Position numbers and translations under genes: made by a program
Part shown: piece after piece, positions 1 to 5,936 of the stretch
How positions within the stretch are numbered: the first letter of the stretch is position 1
Layout: every line of letters begins with the position of its first letter
Assembly: GCA_964415395.1 (NCBI GenBank)
Contig: CAYPZU010000100.1
Location: 1 to 6,244 of the forward strand
From: CAYPZU01 sp964415395
GTDB lineage: Bacteria; Chlamydiota; Chlamydiia; Chlamydiales; SM23-39
Direction: 5' to 3'
DNA length: 6,244 bases
Notes under the pieces: generated by a model
What the model was told of the DNA's origin: nothing
The model's database searches: none
The model's input: only the letters and a program-made list of their open reading frames with translations

Positions 1-299
1 AGCTGAGCGCAGAGACCAGTAAACAGCAGCTCGCCGACGATACGGAAAAGAGGATCAAGGAACTGAAGAATCTTCTCATCGAATATATTCTGGCGAACAT
101 GACCTGCGATCCGCAGAAAAAGGACGGGCTTGTCGCTGAAATCGAAAAGGTTGTTGAGTCCGTTCAGAAAGAGGCGGAGACAGATCATCAGGTGCAGTCG
201 ACCCTTTCCAACATTTCGTCTAATCCATCCGGGTGGAACAAAGACACCTTGATTCTGCTCGAGAATCTCCAGGCTCAAGTCGCTTCGGTGCTTGCATAA
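1..299 (+). CDS. 3' end of a helical protein of unknown function (5' end outside window)
   Basis: The reading frame is open from position 3 to the TAA at 297-299 with no stop, so the gene most likely begins upstream of the window. The ATG at 99 is probably internal: it has no Shine-Dalgarno sequence, and the codons before it (LSAETSKQQLADD..., KRIKELKNLL) continue the same helical style. The visible 98 residues are rich in Glu, Lys, Gln, Leu and Val with heptad-like spacing (EIEKVVESVQKEAE, LLENLQAQVASVL), which predicts amphipathic or coiled-coil helices. A short SSNPSGWNKDT turn separates the last helix. There are no membrane segments and a single Cys. I do not recognise the family. Small coiled-coil proteins of this kind in Chlamydiota include type III secretion substrates and chaperones, but nothing here proves such a role. 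It converges on the gene at 357-680. Confidence 0.7.
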   Translation, partial: LSAETSKQQLADDTEKRIKELKNLLIEYILANMTCDPQKKDGLVAEIEKVVESVQKEAETDHQVQSTLSNISSNPSGWNKDTLILLENLQAQVASVLA

Positions 300-327
300 A
301 AAAAAGCAAGGGAGAGATCTCCCTTGC
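297..327 (-). terminator. Intrinsic terminator of the histone-like gene
   Basis: GCAAGGGAGA (306-315) pairs perfectly with TCTCCCTTGC (318-327) around a two-base centre. Read on the minus strand, the hairpin is followed at once by a run of eight T residues (298-305). It lies about 30 bases after the minus-strand stop at 357. On the + strand there is no T-run after the hairpin, so it serves the leftward gene best. The hairpin also abuts the + strand stop at 299. Confidence 0.85.
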
Positions 328-356
328 CCGCTTGAAATACTGGAGAGGATAGAGTT

Positions 357-680
357 TTATCTGCGTCTTTTAGCGTGGGCGGACCGCATGTATTCGCGGG
401 CCATGTAGTTGCATTCGCCCAACAGGAGAAGCAGGTGGTTTTTGCCCCGGTTGATCACCTGGGGGCTGGCTTTTCTTTTCACGTCGCTTTTCAGCTTCGA
501 CCAGGCGTGGTCGACGCGGGATCTTAAGTGCTTGAAAGAGGCCCAAAGGGCTTTCTTGTTGGTTGCGGCCGATTTCATCGCGCTCTTTTTCGACCGTTTC
601 CGCGACACAGGCTTTCTTCTTTTGACTGTTCTTTTCTTGACCGCTTTCCGGGTCGTTTTTTTCACTTTGCGTTTTGCCAT
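357..680 (-). CDS. Small Lys/Arg-rich histone-like (Hc-type) candidate DNA-binding protein
   Basis: The protein is 107 residues. Residues 1-36 are almost entirely Lys, Arg, Ser, Thr, Ala and Val (KRKVKKTTRKAVKKRTVKRR), very like the basic repeats of chlamydial histone H1-like proteins Hc1 and Hc2, which compact DNA in elementary bodies. Residues 41-70 look like an amphipathic helix (ALWASFKHLRSRVDHAWSKL). Residues 80-107 form a leucine-rich second helix (NHLLLLLGECNYMAREYMRS) ending in KRRR, with the only Cys at 90. I chose the ATG at 680 over the in-frame ATG at 734 because a strong GGAGGA lies 7 bases before it, and because the extra 18 residues fall in a promoter-like AT-rich stretch and are not basic. 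The structured C-terminal half does not match Hc1 or Hc2 as I remember them, so the exact family is open. Nucleic-acid binding is an inference from composition. Confidence 0.75.
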   Translation of the reverse strand: MAKRKVKKTTRKAVKKRTVKRRKPVSRKRSKKSAMKSAATNKKALWASFKHLRSRVDHAWSKLKSDVKRKASPQVINRGKNHLLLLLGECNYMAREYMRSAHAKRRR

Positions 681-687
681 GGGGCCT

Positions 688-693
688 TCCTCC
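688..693 (-). promoter_or_regulatory. Shine-Dalgarno site that fixes the histone-like gene start
   Basis: The minus strand reads GGAGGA (within GGAGGAAGG) 7 bases upstream of the ATG at 680. This near-perfect site supports the 107-residue product. No comparable site precedes the upstream ATG at 734. Confidence 0.8.
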
Positions 694-724
694 GGGGATT
701 CTCGCCGCTTGTCCTTATCGTAAT

Positions 725-732
725 AAATCGGC
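725..732 (-). promoter_or_regulatory. Possible sigma-28-like -10 element for the histone-like gene
   Basis: The minus strand reads GCCGATTT, sharing six of eight bases with the FliA/sigma-28 -10 consensus GCCGATAA. It lies about 45 bases before the start at 680, a plausible place for a promoter. Upstream there is only AT-rich DNA with TAAA-type sequences (TAAATAAA, nine bases away), not a clear TAAAGTTT -35 at the usual 11-12 base spacing. In C. trachomatis the histone gene hctB is known to be transcribed by sigma-28 polymerase, which is why the match is noted. A chance match is quite possible. Confidence 0.25.
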
Positions 733-800
733 AAATTATTTTTTATTTAAAATTGTAAATCAGTTCGGTTGGATTTAATTATGAATCGTTTAAGCTTATT

Positions 801-1103
801 TTATTCTTCCGAAAGATTTTGGATCAGGAAGGAGGCGCGCGTCTTGAGTTCGTCCATTTCGATCTGATCCATGTGGGTCTGCGCGAGCAGCATGCTGTAT
901 TGCGGATCGCTTGCGGGGAGCTGATTGATGAAGTCTTTCATCATCGCAATCCGCTGGCCGAGAAGGGCTTGTTCCGCCTGGTTCACCGAGAGCTCTTTCT
1001 GAAGAAGCGATTTGCTGGTTTTCGCATCCTGGACAAAAGATTGCTGGACGGAAGGGTTTGCAAAATTGGGCGCGCTTTCTTTTTTAGGGAGAAATGGCTG
1101 CAT
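801..1103 (-). CDS. Small helical protein of unknown function (100 residues)
   Basis: I do not recognise this protein. After a flexible, Pro/Asn/Gln-rich N-terminus (about residues 1-28) it shows two strongly helical stretches, about 30-62 and 67-98, joined by the turn LPASDPQ. This is the outline of a helical hairpin. It is rich in Gln, Met and Leu, has no Cys, no membrane segment and no signal peptide, so it should be cytosolic or exported by a leaderless route. Size and shape recall small type III secretion needle, rod or chaperone proteins, but there is no diagnostic motif and that is only a suggestion. The ATG at 1103 has a weak AAGAGA 7 bases upstream and lies about 45 bases after a good promoter. 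No hairpin terminator follows the stop, so some transcripts may read on into the histone-like gene 120 bases downstream. Confidence 0.7.
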   Translation of the reverse strand: MQPFLPKKESAPNFANPSVQQSFVQDAKTSKSLLQKELSVNQAEQALLGQRIAMMKDFINQLPASDPQYSMLLAQTHMDQIEMDELKTRASFLIQNLSEE

Positions 1104-1153
1104 TTTGGATTCTCTTGGTGGCTTAGCTTAATTATATAATTTAATTATTATTA

Positions 1154-1182
1154 ATTATATATTCTTTGAATTAATTGTGTAA
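1154..1182 (-). promoter_or_regulatory. Sigma-70-type promoter for the 100-residue protein
   Basis: On the minus strand TTACAC (1177-1182) and a perfect TATAAT (1154-1159) are separated by 17 bases, which would start transcription near 1147 with a leader of about 40 bases. The surroundings are extremely AT-rich, which helps melting but also makes chance matches likely. A second TATAAT lies closer to the gene (1131-1136) without a good partner. Confidence 0.5.
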
Positions 1183-1219
1183 TGTTCTGTATTTGAGTTG
1201 CATGCGCGATGCGGCGAAT

Positions 1220-1234
1220 AGGAAAAATTTTCCT
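1220..1234. repeat. Perfect inverted repeat upstream of the small exported protein gene
   Basis: AGGAAAA and TTTTCCT flank a single central A. The element lies about 60 bases before the start at 1297, in the spacer between divergent genes. Its symmetry and position would suit an operator, but it is short and AT-rich and no regulator can be named. Confidence 0.4.
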
Positions 1235-1284
1235 GTTTAAAAAAGGAGTGTGGGGGGTATCTTACCTGATCCTTGCGTTAAACC

Positions 1285-1290
1285 AGGAGG
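1285..1290 (+). promoter_or_regulatory. Strong Shine-Dalgarno site of the small exported protein
   Basis: AGGAGG stands 6 bases before the ATG at 1297. This perfect, well-spaced site is the best evidence that such a short frame is translated. Confidence 0.85.
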
Positions 1291-1296
1291 TATCCT

Positions 1297-1482
1297 ATGC
1301 GCAAATTTGCAATGATGGCCGTTTTGGCTCTGGCTTCTTTCTCGAACGTTTATGCTGATGAGGAAGAGATTGCGATTGTCGATGAGACGATTGTCAGCGG
1401 CGGCGATGAAAATCCTGCCGATCCAAGCCTTCTCTTTGACTGCGGCTGCGGCAAAGGCAAAGGCGGAAAGCCCAAGGCTTAA
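1297..1482 (+). CDS. Tiny exported protein with signal peptide and CGCG motif, function unknown
   Basis: The product is 61 residues. Residues 1-20 form a textbook Sec signal peptide: basic MRK start, hydrophobic core FAMMAVLALASF, and V-Y-A before a likely signal peptidase I cut ahead of Asp21. The mature part of about 41 residues begins very acidic (DEEEIAIVDE). It then has a Gly/Asn/Asp-rich middle and ends in a Cys-Gly-Cys-Gly motif (C49, C51) followed by a basic KGKGGKPKA tail. The two closely spaced cysteines could bind metal or form disulfides outside the inner membrane; chlamydial envelopes depend on Cys-rich, disulfide-linked proteins, but this link is only inference. There is no lipobox at the cleavage site. 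I know no family for it. It is transcribed towards nrdB, and the two stops are only about 40 bases apart, sharing the hairpin at 1491-1514. Confidence 0.8.
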   Translation: MRKFAMMAVLALASFSNVYADEEEIAIVDETIVSGGDENPADPSLLFDCGCGKGKGGKPKA

Positions 1483-1486
1483 TGTG

Positions 1487-1514
1487 AAAAAGCCCCTCCC
1501 TCACAGGAGGGGCT
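1487..1514 (-). terminator. Intrinsic terminator of the nrdAB operon
   Basis: AGCCCCTCC (1491-1499) pairs with GGAGGGGCT (1506-1514) around a six-base loop, a GC-rich nine-pair stem. On the minus strand it is followed by five T residues (1487-1491), 7 bases after the nrdB stop. On the + strand no T-run follows, though the stem may still stabilise or stop the convergent transcript ending at 1482. Confidence 0.9.
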
Positions 1515-1521
1515 CTATCGG

Positions 1522-2580
1522 TTAGTGCCAAACGAGGTTCGAGGCCGACTGGTATTCGGTGACTCGGGTCTCGAAGAAGTTCTTTTCCTTTCCGAGGTCG
1601 ATCGTTTCGCTCATCCAGGGGAACGGGTTCTTCGACTTATAGATGGCCTTGAGGCCGATTCTTTCAAGCCGCCGGTCTGCGATGTACTGGACATAATCGC
1701 GGAACATTGGGGCGGTCAGGCCGAGAATGCCGCGGGGCAGGCAGTCTTCTGCGTACTGGATCTCCAGCTCGACCGCTTGTTTGATCTTCTCGACGATGTG
1801 GTTCTGGAACTGAGGCTTCCACAGCTCGGGATTCTCTTCCTTGATTCCATTGATCAAATCGATCCCGAAGTTCAAGTGAATCGTTTCGTCGCGCAGGATG
1901 TACTGGAACTGCTCGCCGATCCCGACCATTTTGTTCTGGCGCAGGAAGGAGAGGATCATCGCAAATCCGCTGTAGAAGAAGAGGCCTTCCATGATGATGT
2001 AGTAGCCGATCAGGTTCTCGAGGAACTTTTGAGCCCCTTCCGGCGTTTCGGTCGAGAAGCCGGGCTTGAGGATATCTTCCGTCAGCTGCATCTCGAACTT
2101 GTCTTTGTTATGGATCGAGTTGATCTCATTATACATGTTGAAGACTTCGCCGTGGTCGAGGGTGAGCGACTCGACGATATAGAGGAAGGCGTGGGTGTGG
2201 ATCGCCTCCTCGAAGCCCTGCCTTAAAAGGTATTGGCGCGCTTCGGGGTTCGTGATGTGGCGGAAGATGGCGAGAACGATATTGTTCCCCACCAGGCTCT
2301 CCGCTGTCGAGAAGAACCCGAGGTTGCGCATGATGACGCGCCGCTCGTCGTCGGTGAGCTTGTCCGATTTCCAGGTCTCGATGTCTTTGCCCATCGGCAC
2401 TTCGTTCGGCATCCAGTGGTTGGCGCACCCGTTCATATAGTGCTCCCATGCCCATTTGTACTTAATGGGCATGATCTGGTTGACGTCGACCGCGTGGCAG
2501 TTGATCAGCCGTTTTTCGGTGATCTTGACCCGCTTTTCCATTCCGTCTACAGCGTGTGGCTTTTCTTTTGCTTTAGTCAT
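1522..2580 (-). CDS. nrdB: Ribonucleoside-diphosphate reductase, beta (R2) subunit, class Ic Mn/Fe type
   Basis: This subunit holds the metal cofactor that generates the oxidising equivalent passed to NrdA for reducing ribonucleoside diphosphates. It is cytosolic and 352 residues, close to the 346 of C. trachomatis NrdB. Predicted ligands are all present: E94, E125, H128, E198, E232 and H235. The radical-tyrosine position is F132 (motif HTHAFLYIVES), the mark of class Ic, in which a Mn(IV)/Fe(III) centre replaces the tyrosyl radical. W56, Y134 and Y227 match C. trachomatis residues implicated in cofactor electron transfer (W51, Y129, Y222), and Y343 matches the C-terminal tail tyrosine of the radical path. 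The start at 2580 is supported by AAGGA (2588-2592) 7 bases upstream. Only 12 bases separate it from the nrdA stop, so the two are cotranscribed, nrdA first. The numbering match to C. trachomatis (offset of 5) is from memory. Confidence 0.97.
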   Translation of the reverse strand: MTKAKEKPHAVDGMEKRVKITEKRLINCHAVDVNQIMPIKYKWAWEHYMNGCANHWMPNEVPMGKDIETWKSDKLTDDERRVIMRNLGFFSTAESLVGNNIVLAIFRHITNPEARQYLLRQGFEEAIHTHAFLYIVESLTLDHGEVFNMYNEINSIHNKDKFEMQLTEDILKPGFSTETPEGAQKFLENLIGYYIIMEGLFFYSGFAMILSFLRQNKMVGIGEQFQYILRDETIHLNFGIDLINGIKEENPELWKPQFQNHIVEKIKQAVELEIQYAEDCLPRGILGLTAPMFRDYVQYIADRRLERIGLKAIYKSKNPFPWMSETIDLGKEKNFFETRVTEYQSASNLVWH

Positions 2581-2592
2581 GTTTTTATCCTT

Positions 2593-5500
2593 TTATTGGC
2601 AGCTTTCGCAGGATCCGTCGAGCGGGCACGCCTTGGGAGCTTCTTCTCCAGCGCGCTCTACAACGATGTTGCTCGAGGCCGATTTGTTTTTCATCCAGCG
2701 AGGCTGCAGTCCCCGTTTGTTGATGTCCACAGTCGATTTCTCGATCTGGGTCGCTCCGAGCGACCGGAGGTAGTAGGTGGTCTTCAGCCCTTTTTCCCAG
2801 GCGAGAAGATACATCTGGTGCAATTTCTTGCCGCTTGGTTCGGCAAGATAGAGGTTGAGCGATTGGCCCATGTCGATCCACTTCTGGCGCCGCGCCGCGC
2901 ATTCGATGATCCATTCCGGCTCGATTTCAAACGCGGTGAGGAAGAGGTTTTTCACCTCATCGGGGATCCGCTCGATCTCGCGGATCGATCCGTCGAAGTA
3001 CTTGAGGTCGTCGATCATCTCATCGTCCCAGAGGTTCAGTTCTTTGAGCTTGTCGACCAAATGCGGGTTCACGATCGTGAACTCGCCGGAGAGGTTCGAC
3101 TTGACGAAGAGGTGTTTATAGATCGGCTCGTTCGAGGGGATGACGCCCGTGATGTTCGCAATCGTCGCGGTGGGAGCGATCGCCATCGTGTTCGAATTGC
3201 GCATGCCGTATTTTTTCACGGCGTTGCGCACGGGGGTCCAGTTCATCGAAGCGGAGCGGTCGATGTCGACGCGGACTCCGCGCTCTTTGTCCAGGGTCTC
3301 GATCGTGTCGAGCGGGAGCAGCCCTCGATCCCACTTCGACCCTTTATAGGTGGAGTAGGAGCCCTTTTCCTGGGCCAGCTCGGTCGAGGCGAGGATCGCA
3401 TAATAGGAGATCATCTCCATGCACTTGTCGGAGAATTCGACTGCCGCATGGCTCGCGTAGCTGATGTTTTGGATGTAGAGGGCGTCCTGGAACCCCATGA
3501 ATCCGAGGCCGATCGGCCGGTGGCGCATGTTGGCGTTCTTCGCTTCCTGGGTGGGATAGAAGTTGATGTCGATCACGTTGTCGAGCATACGAACCGCCGT
3601 GCGGACTGTTTGGGCGAGGAGTTTCTCGTCGATTCCTTTCGCCGTTACATGTTTGGCGAGGTTGATCGATCCCAGGTTGCAGACAGCCGTCTCTTCCGCA
3701 GACGAGTTCAGAAGGATCTCGGTGCAGAGGTTCGACGAGTGGACGACGCCGACGTGGTCTTGCGGCGAGCGGATGTTCGACGGATCTTTGAAGGTGATCC
3801 AGGGGTGGCCCGTTTCGAACAGCATGCTCAGCATTTTGCGCCACAGCTGAACCGCTTCGATCCGCTTGTGGAGTTTGAGTTTCCCTTCGTCCGCTCTCTT
3901 TTCATATTCGGCGTAGCGCTTTTCGAACGCGGCGCCGTAAAGGTCGTGGAGGTCGGGCACATCGCTCGGGCTGAAGAGCGTCCAGTGGCCGTTCTCCCGG
4001 ACTCGTTTGATGAAGAGGTCGGGGATCCAGTTCGCCGTGTTCATATCGTGGGTGCGGCGCCGCTCGTCTCCCGTGTTTTTTCTCAGTTCGAGGAAGTCCT
4101 CGATATCGAGGTGCCACGTTTCGAGATAGGCGCACATCGCCCCTTTCCTTTTGCCGCCCTGGTTGACTGCGACGGCGGTATCGTTGGCGACTTTAAGGAA
4201 TGGGATGACTCCCTGCGAGGTTCCGTTCGTCCCTTTGATGCGGGCGCCGGTAGCGCGGACGTTCGTCCAGTCGTTCCCGATTCCGCCGGCCCATTTGGAG
4301 AGCTGCGCGTCGTCCGCCACTACCTTGAAGATGTGGTGGAGGTCGTCCATCACGGTCGAGAGGTAGCAGGAGCTCAGCTGCGAGTGGAGCGTGCCGGAAT
4401 TAAACAGCGTCGGCGTGCTCGAGGTGAAGTGGAATTGGGAGAGGACGTTGTAGAATTCGATCGCCCGTTTATTTTTCTGCTCTCCTTCTTCAAGAGCAAG
4501 GCCCATCGCAACGCGCATCCAGAAAATCTGGGGCGTTTCGAGGCGGCGCTGCTCGTGGTGGATGAAGTAGCGGTCGTAGAGCGTCTGCAGCCCGAGGTAG
4601 GAGAAAAGGTCGTCGCGGGAGAGATCCATCGCGGCGCCCAGCTCGTCGAGGTCGAAGTCGAGCAGCTTGGGAGAGATCCGGTCATGGGAGATCCCTTCCT
4701 TGATCGCTTTTTTGAAGTATTGGCGGTGCGCTCTGGGGAGCGTAGAGTCGGAGGCGGAGAGGCCCACTGTCTCGCGGTAGAGGACGTCGAGCAGCAGCCG
4801 CGATGCGACTAGCGAATAGGAGGGCTCTTTCTCGATCTTCGACTTGGCGGCAAAAATGTTGGCCAGGTCGACTTCCTGCTCCTTCATCCCCACATAGTAT
4901 TGGGTGATGGACGTTTCGAGGAGTTCGTCGACCGAGACGAGATTTTCGAGGCCGCGGCTCGCGTAGGCGAGTTTGCTCCGGAGCATGATTTCGGTCATGA
5001 TCATCTTGCCGCTGTCGGCCGTCGTGATCTCGAACTGGCGCACGGGGGCGTTTTCGTCGACGAGGGGCGCGGCAGGCTCTTTTTCCCGCTGCGCTTTTTC
5101 AGCGCGGTAGAGAATGTAGTGCTTCGCCACGTCGAAGAACTTCTCGTTCATCAGCTCCCGCTCAATCCGGTCTTCGATCATATCGATGTAGAGGAAATCG
5201 CCTTTGGCGGCCAATTCGGTCATTTCGGACACGATTTTCTGGGTGAGCAGGTTGACTGCGGCGACCACTTCGTCCGGGGTTTGCTCTTCGATTTTGCGGG
5301 CTCTTCGGAACGCCCGTTCGATGGAAGAGGCGATCCGCATCGGATTGAAGCGGGTGGGCGTCGTCTTGTCTCTGCGGTAGATTTTCAGATTGAGCGAAGA
5401 GCCTTCGCGGGTCGCTTTGCGGCTGTCGCGGTAGATAATATAGTCGCGGGCGACGTCATGGTTGCCGTTTTTCATCAGCGTCACTTCGACGACGTCCTGG

Positions 5501-5820
5501 ATCCCTTCCACTGTCAGGCAGGCGCCTTTCGAGGCGAGGTGGAGAACCTGTTTTACGACCAGGTCGGTCATTTGGCCGATCGTTTGCTGGATCTCGTTGT
5601 CGAGCGGAGCTGGTTCCGGCGTTTTTTTCGTGTCGCGGAACGCCGCCTCGATCGCTTTCAGGATTCGATCTCTGCGGAAGGGGACGAGCGTCCCGTTTCT
5701 TTTCACAACCGTATATTGCGCCTCTTTCGCCGGGGCGCTTTTTTTGGATCCTCCCGATTTCGCGGGAAGGGTCTCATCAAGAAATGAAGTCGTTGTATCG
5801 GTGTTTGTTTGTCTTTTCAT
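2593..5820 (-). CDS. nrdA: Ribonucleoside-diphosphate reductase, alpha (R1) subunit with ATP-cone repeats
   Basis: This is the catalytic and allosteric subunit, which reduces NDPs to dNDPs with NrdB. At 1075 residues it is about 310 longer than E. coli NrdA (761), mostly through the N-terminus. ATP-cone 1 (about 36-135) begins with VVKRNG, and cone 2 (about 144-240) with the variant IYRRDK. A third, degenerate cone-like segment (about 262-350) lines up with the single E. coli cone. Active-site residues are C485 (SSC), N697, C699 and E701 (NLCTE), and C714. Specificity-site D492 and R522 align with E. coli D232 and R262. Y1016-Y1017 (KTTYY) are the radical-transfer pair. The tail carries C1065, C1071 and C1074 for re-reduction by thioredoxin or glutaredoxin. 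The start at 5820 has AGGGG 6 bases upstream. Residues 1-35 are low-complexity and may be disordered. No frameshift or missing catalytic residue is seen. Confidence 0.97.
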   Translation of the reverse strand: MKRQTNTDTTTSFLDETLPAKSGGSKKSAPAKEAQYTVVKRNGTLVPFRRDRILKAIEAAFRDTKKTPEPAPLDNEIQQTIGQMTDLVVKQVLHLASKGACLTVEGIQDVVEVTLMKNGNHDVARDYIIYRDSRKATREGSSLNLKIYRRDKTTPTRFNPMRIASSIERAFRRARKIEEQTPDEVVAAVNLLTQKIVSEMTELAAKGDFLYIDMIEDRIERELMNEKFFDVAKHYILYRAEKAQREKEPAAPLVDENAPVRQFEITTADSGKMIMTEIMLRSKLAYASRGLENLVSVDELLETSITQYYVGMKEQEVDLANIFAAKSKIEKEPSYSLVASRLLLDVLYRETVGLSASDSTLPRAHRQYFKKAIKEGISHDRISPKLLDFDLDELGAAMDLSRDDLFSYLGLQTLYDRYFIHHEQRRLETPQIFWMRVAMGLALEEGEQKNKRAIEFYNVLSQFHFTSSTPTLFNSGTLHSQLSSCYLSTVMDDLHHIFKVVADDAQLSKWAGGIGNDWTNVRATGARIKGTNGTSQGVIPFLKVANDTAVAVNQGGKRKGAMCAYLETWHLDIEDFLELRKNTGDERRRTHDMNTANWIPDLFIKRVRENGHWTLFSPSDVPDLHDLYGAAFEKRYAEYEKRADEGKLKLHKRIEAVQLWRKMLSMLFETGHPWITFKDPSNIRSPQDHVGVVHSSNLCTEILLNSSAEETAVCNLGSINLAKHVTAKGIDEKLLAQTVRTAVRMLDNVIDINFYPTQEAKNANMRHRPIGLGFMGFQDALYIQNISYASHAAVEFSDKCMEMISYYAILASTELAQEKGSYSTYKGSKWDRGLLPLDTIETLDKERGVRVDIDRSASMNWTPVRNAVKKYGMRNSNTMAIAPTATIANITGVIPSNEPIYKHLFVKSNLSGEFTIVNPHLVDKLKELNLWDDEMIDDLKYFDGSIREIERIPDEVKNLFLTAFEIEPEWIIECAARRQKWIDMGQSLNLYLAEPSGKKLHQMYLLAWEKGLKTTYYLRSLGATQIEKSTVDINKRGLQPRWMKNKSASSNIVVERAGEEAPKACPLDGSCESCQ

Positions 5821-5841
5821 GACGCGCCCCTAATTAAATGC

Positions 5842-5868
5842 AAAAAAACCCAAAACGAGGGTTTTTTT
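5842..5868. terminator. Symmetrical terminator-like hairpin in the nrdA leader
   Basis: Seven A and three C (5842-5851) pair with three G and seven T (5859-5868) around a seven-base loop. Because the arms are A-run plus CCC and GGG plus T-run, the element resembles an intrinsic terminator on both strands. It lies 21 bases before the nrdA start, downstream of the predicted promoter, so nrdA transcripts must cross it. Only three GC pairs support the stem, so termination would be weak to partial. It could be an attenuator, or a buffer against + strand transcription; neither is shown. Confidence 0.5.
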
Positions 5869-5903
5869 AATGCTTTGTTAGTTTTTCGTTATTTTGCCTG
5901 CCT

Positions 5904-5919
5904 CTACCAGATCTTGTAG
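5904..5919. promoter_or_regulatory. Second NrdR-box-like palindrome (promoter-distal)
   Basis: CTACCAGATCTTGTAG is a near-perfect palindrome. It keeps seven of the ten central positions of the NrdR consensus (acaCwAtATaTwGtgt) and shares the right half TTGTAG with the other box. The two centres are 33 bp apart, about three helical turns, close to the spacing of NrdR box pairs in other bacteria. It would lie just downstream of the predicted transcription start. Confidence 0.6.
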
Positions 5920-5936
5920 ACCCTCGAGGCTTCTAC

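Noticed and set aside
681..734. Upstream start (ATG at 734) for the histone-like protein, adding 18 residues
   Set aside because: No Shine-Dalgarno site there, the added residues do not fit the basic protein, and the stretch looks like leader; the ATG at 680 has an excellent GGAGGA.
409..758. Frames on the + strand opposite the histone-like gene
   Set aside because: Phe/Leu/Arg-rich translations of a Lys/Arg-rich gene read backwards; no start signals.
819..1139. 106-codon + strand frame opposite the 100-residue helical protein
   Set aside because: It runs antisense to a better-supported frame with promoter and sensible composition, and ends in AT-rich spacer.
1202..1240. Short upstream frame of 12 codons before the exported protein gene, as a leader peptide
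   Set aside because: No ribosome binding site and no regulatory codon pattern.
1525..2226. + strand frame of 233 codons opposite nrdB
   Set aside because: Shadow of nrdB; acidic, low-information translation and no ribosome binding site.
2233..4812. A very long open frame on the + strand (859 codons) opposite nrdA and the start of nrdB
   Set aside because: It is the antisense shadow of a highly conserved gene pair; the product is Arg/Val/Glu/Asp-rich without any family motif, has no Shine-Dalgarno support, and arises from the strong G/C third-position bias of nrdA.
4900..5787. Second long + strand frame (295 codons) opposite the 5' part of nrdA
   Set aside because: Same cause: reverse-complement shadow of nrdA codons, no recognisable domain and no start signal.
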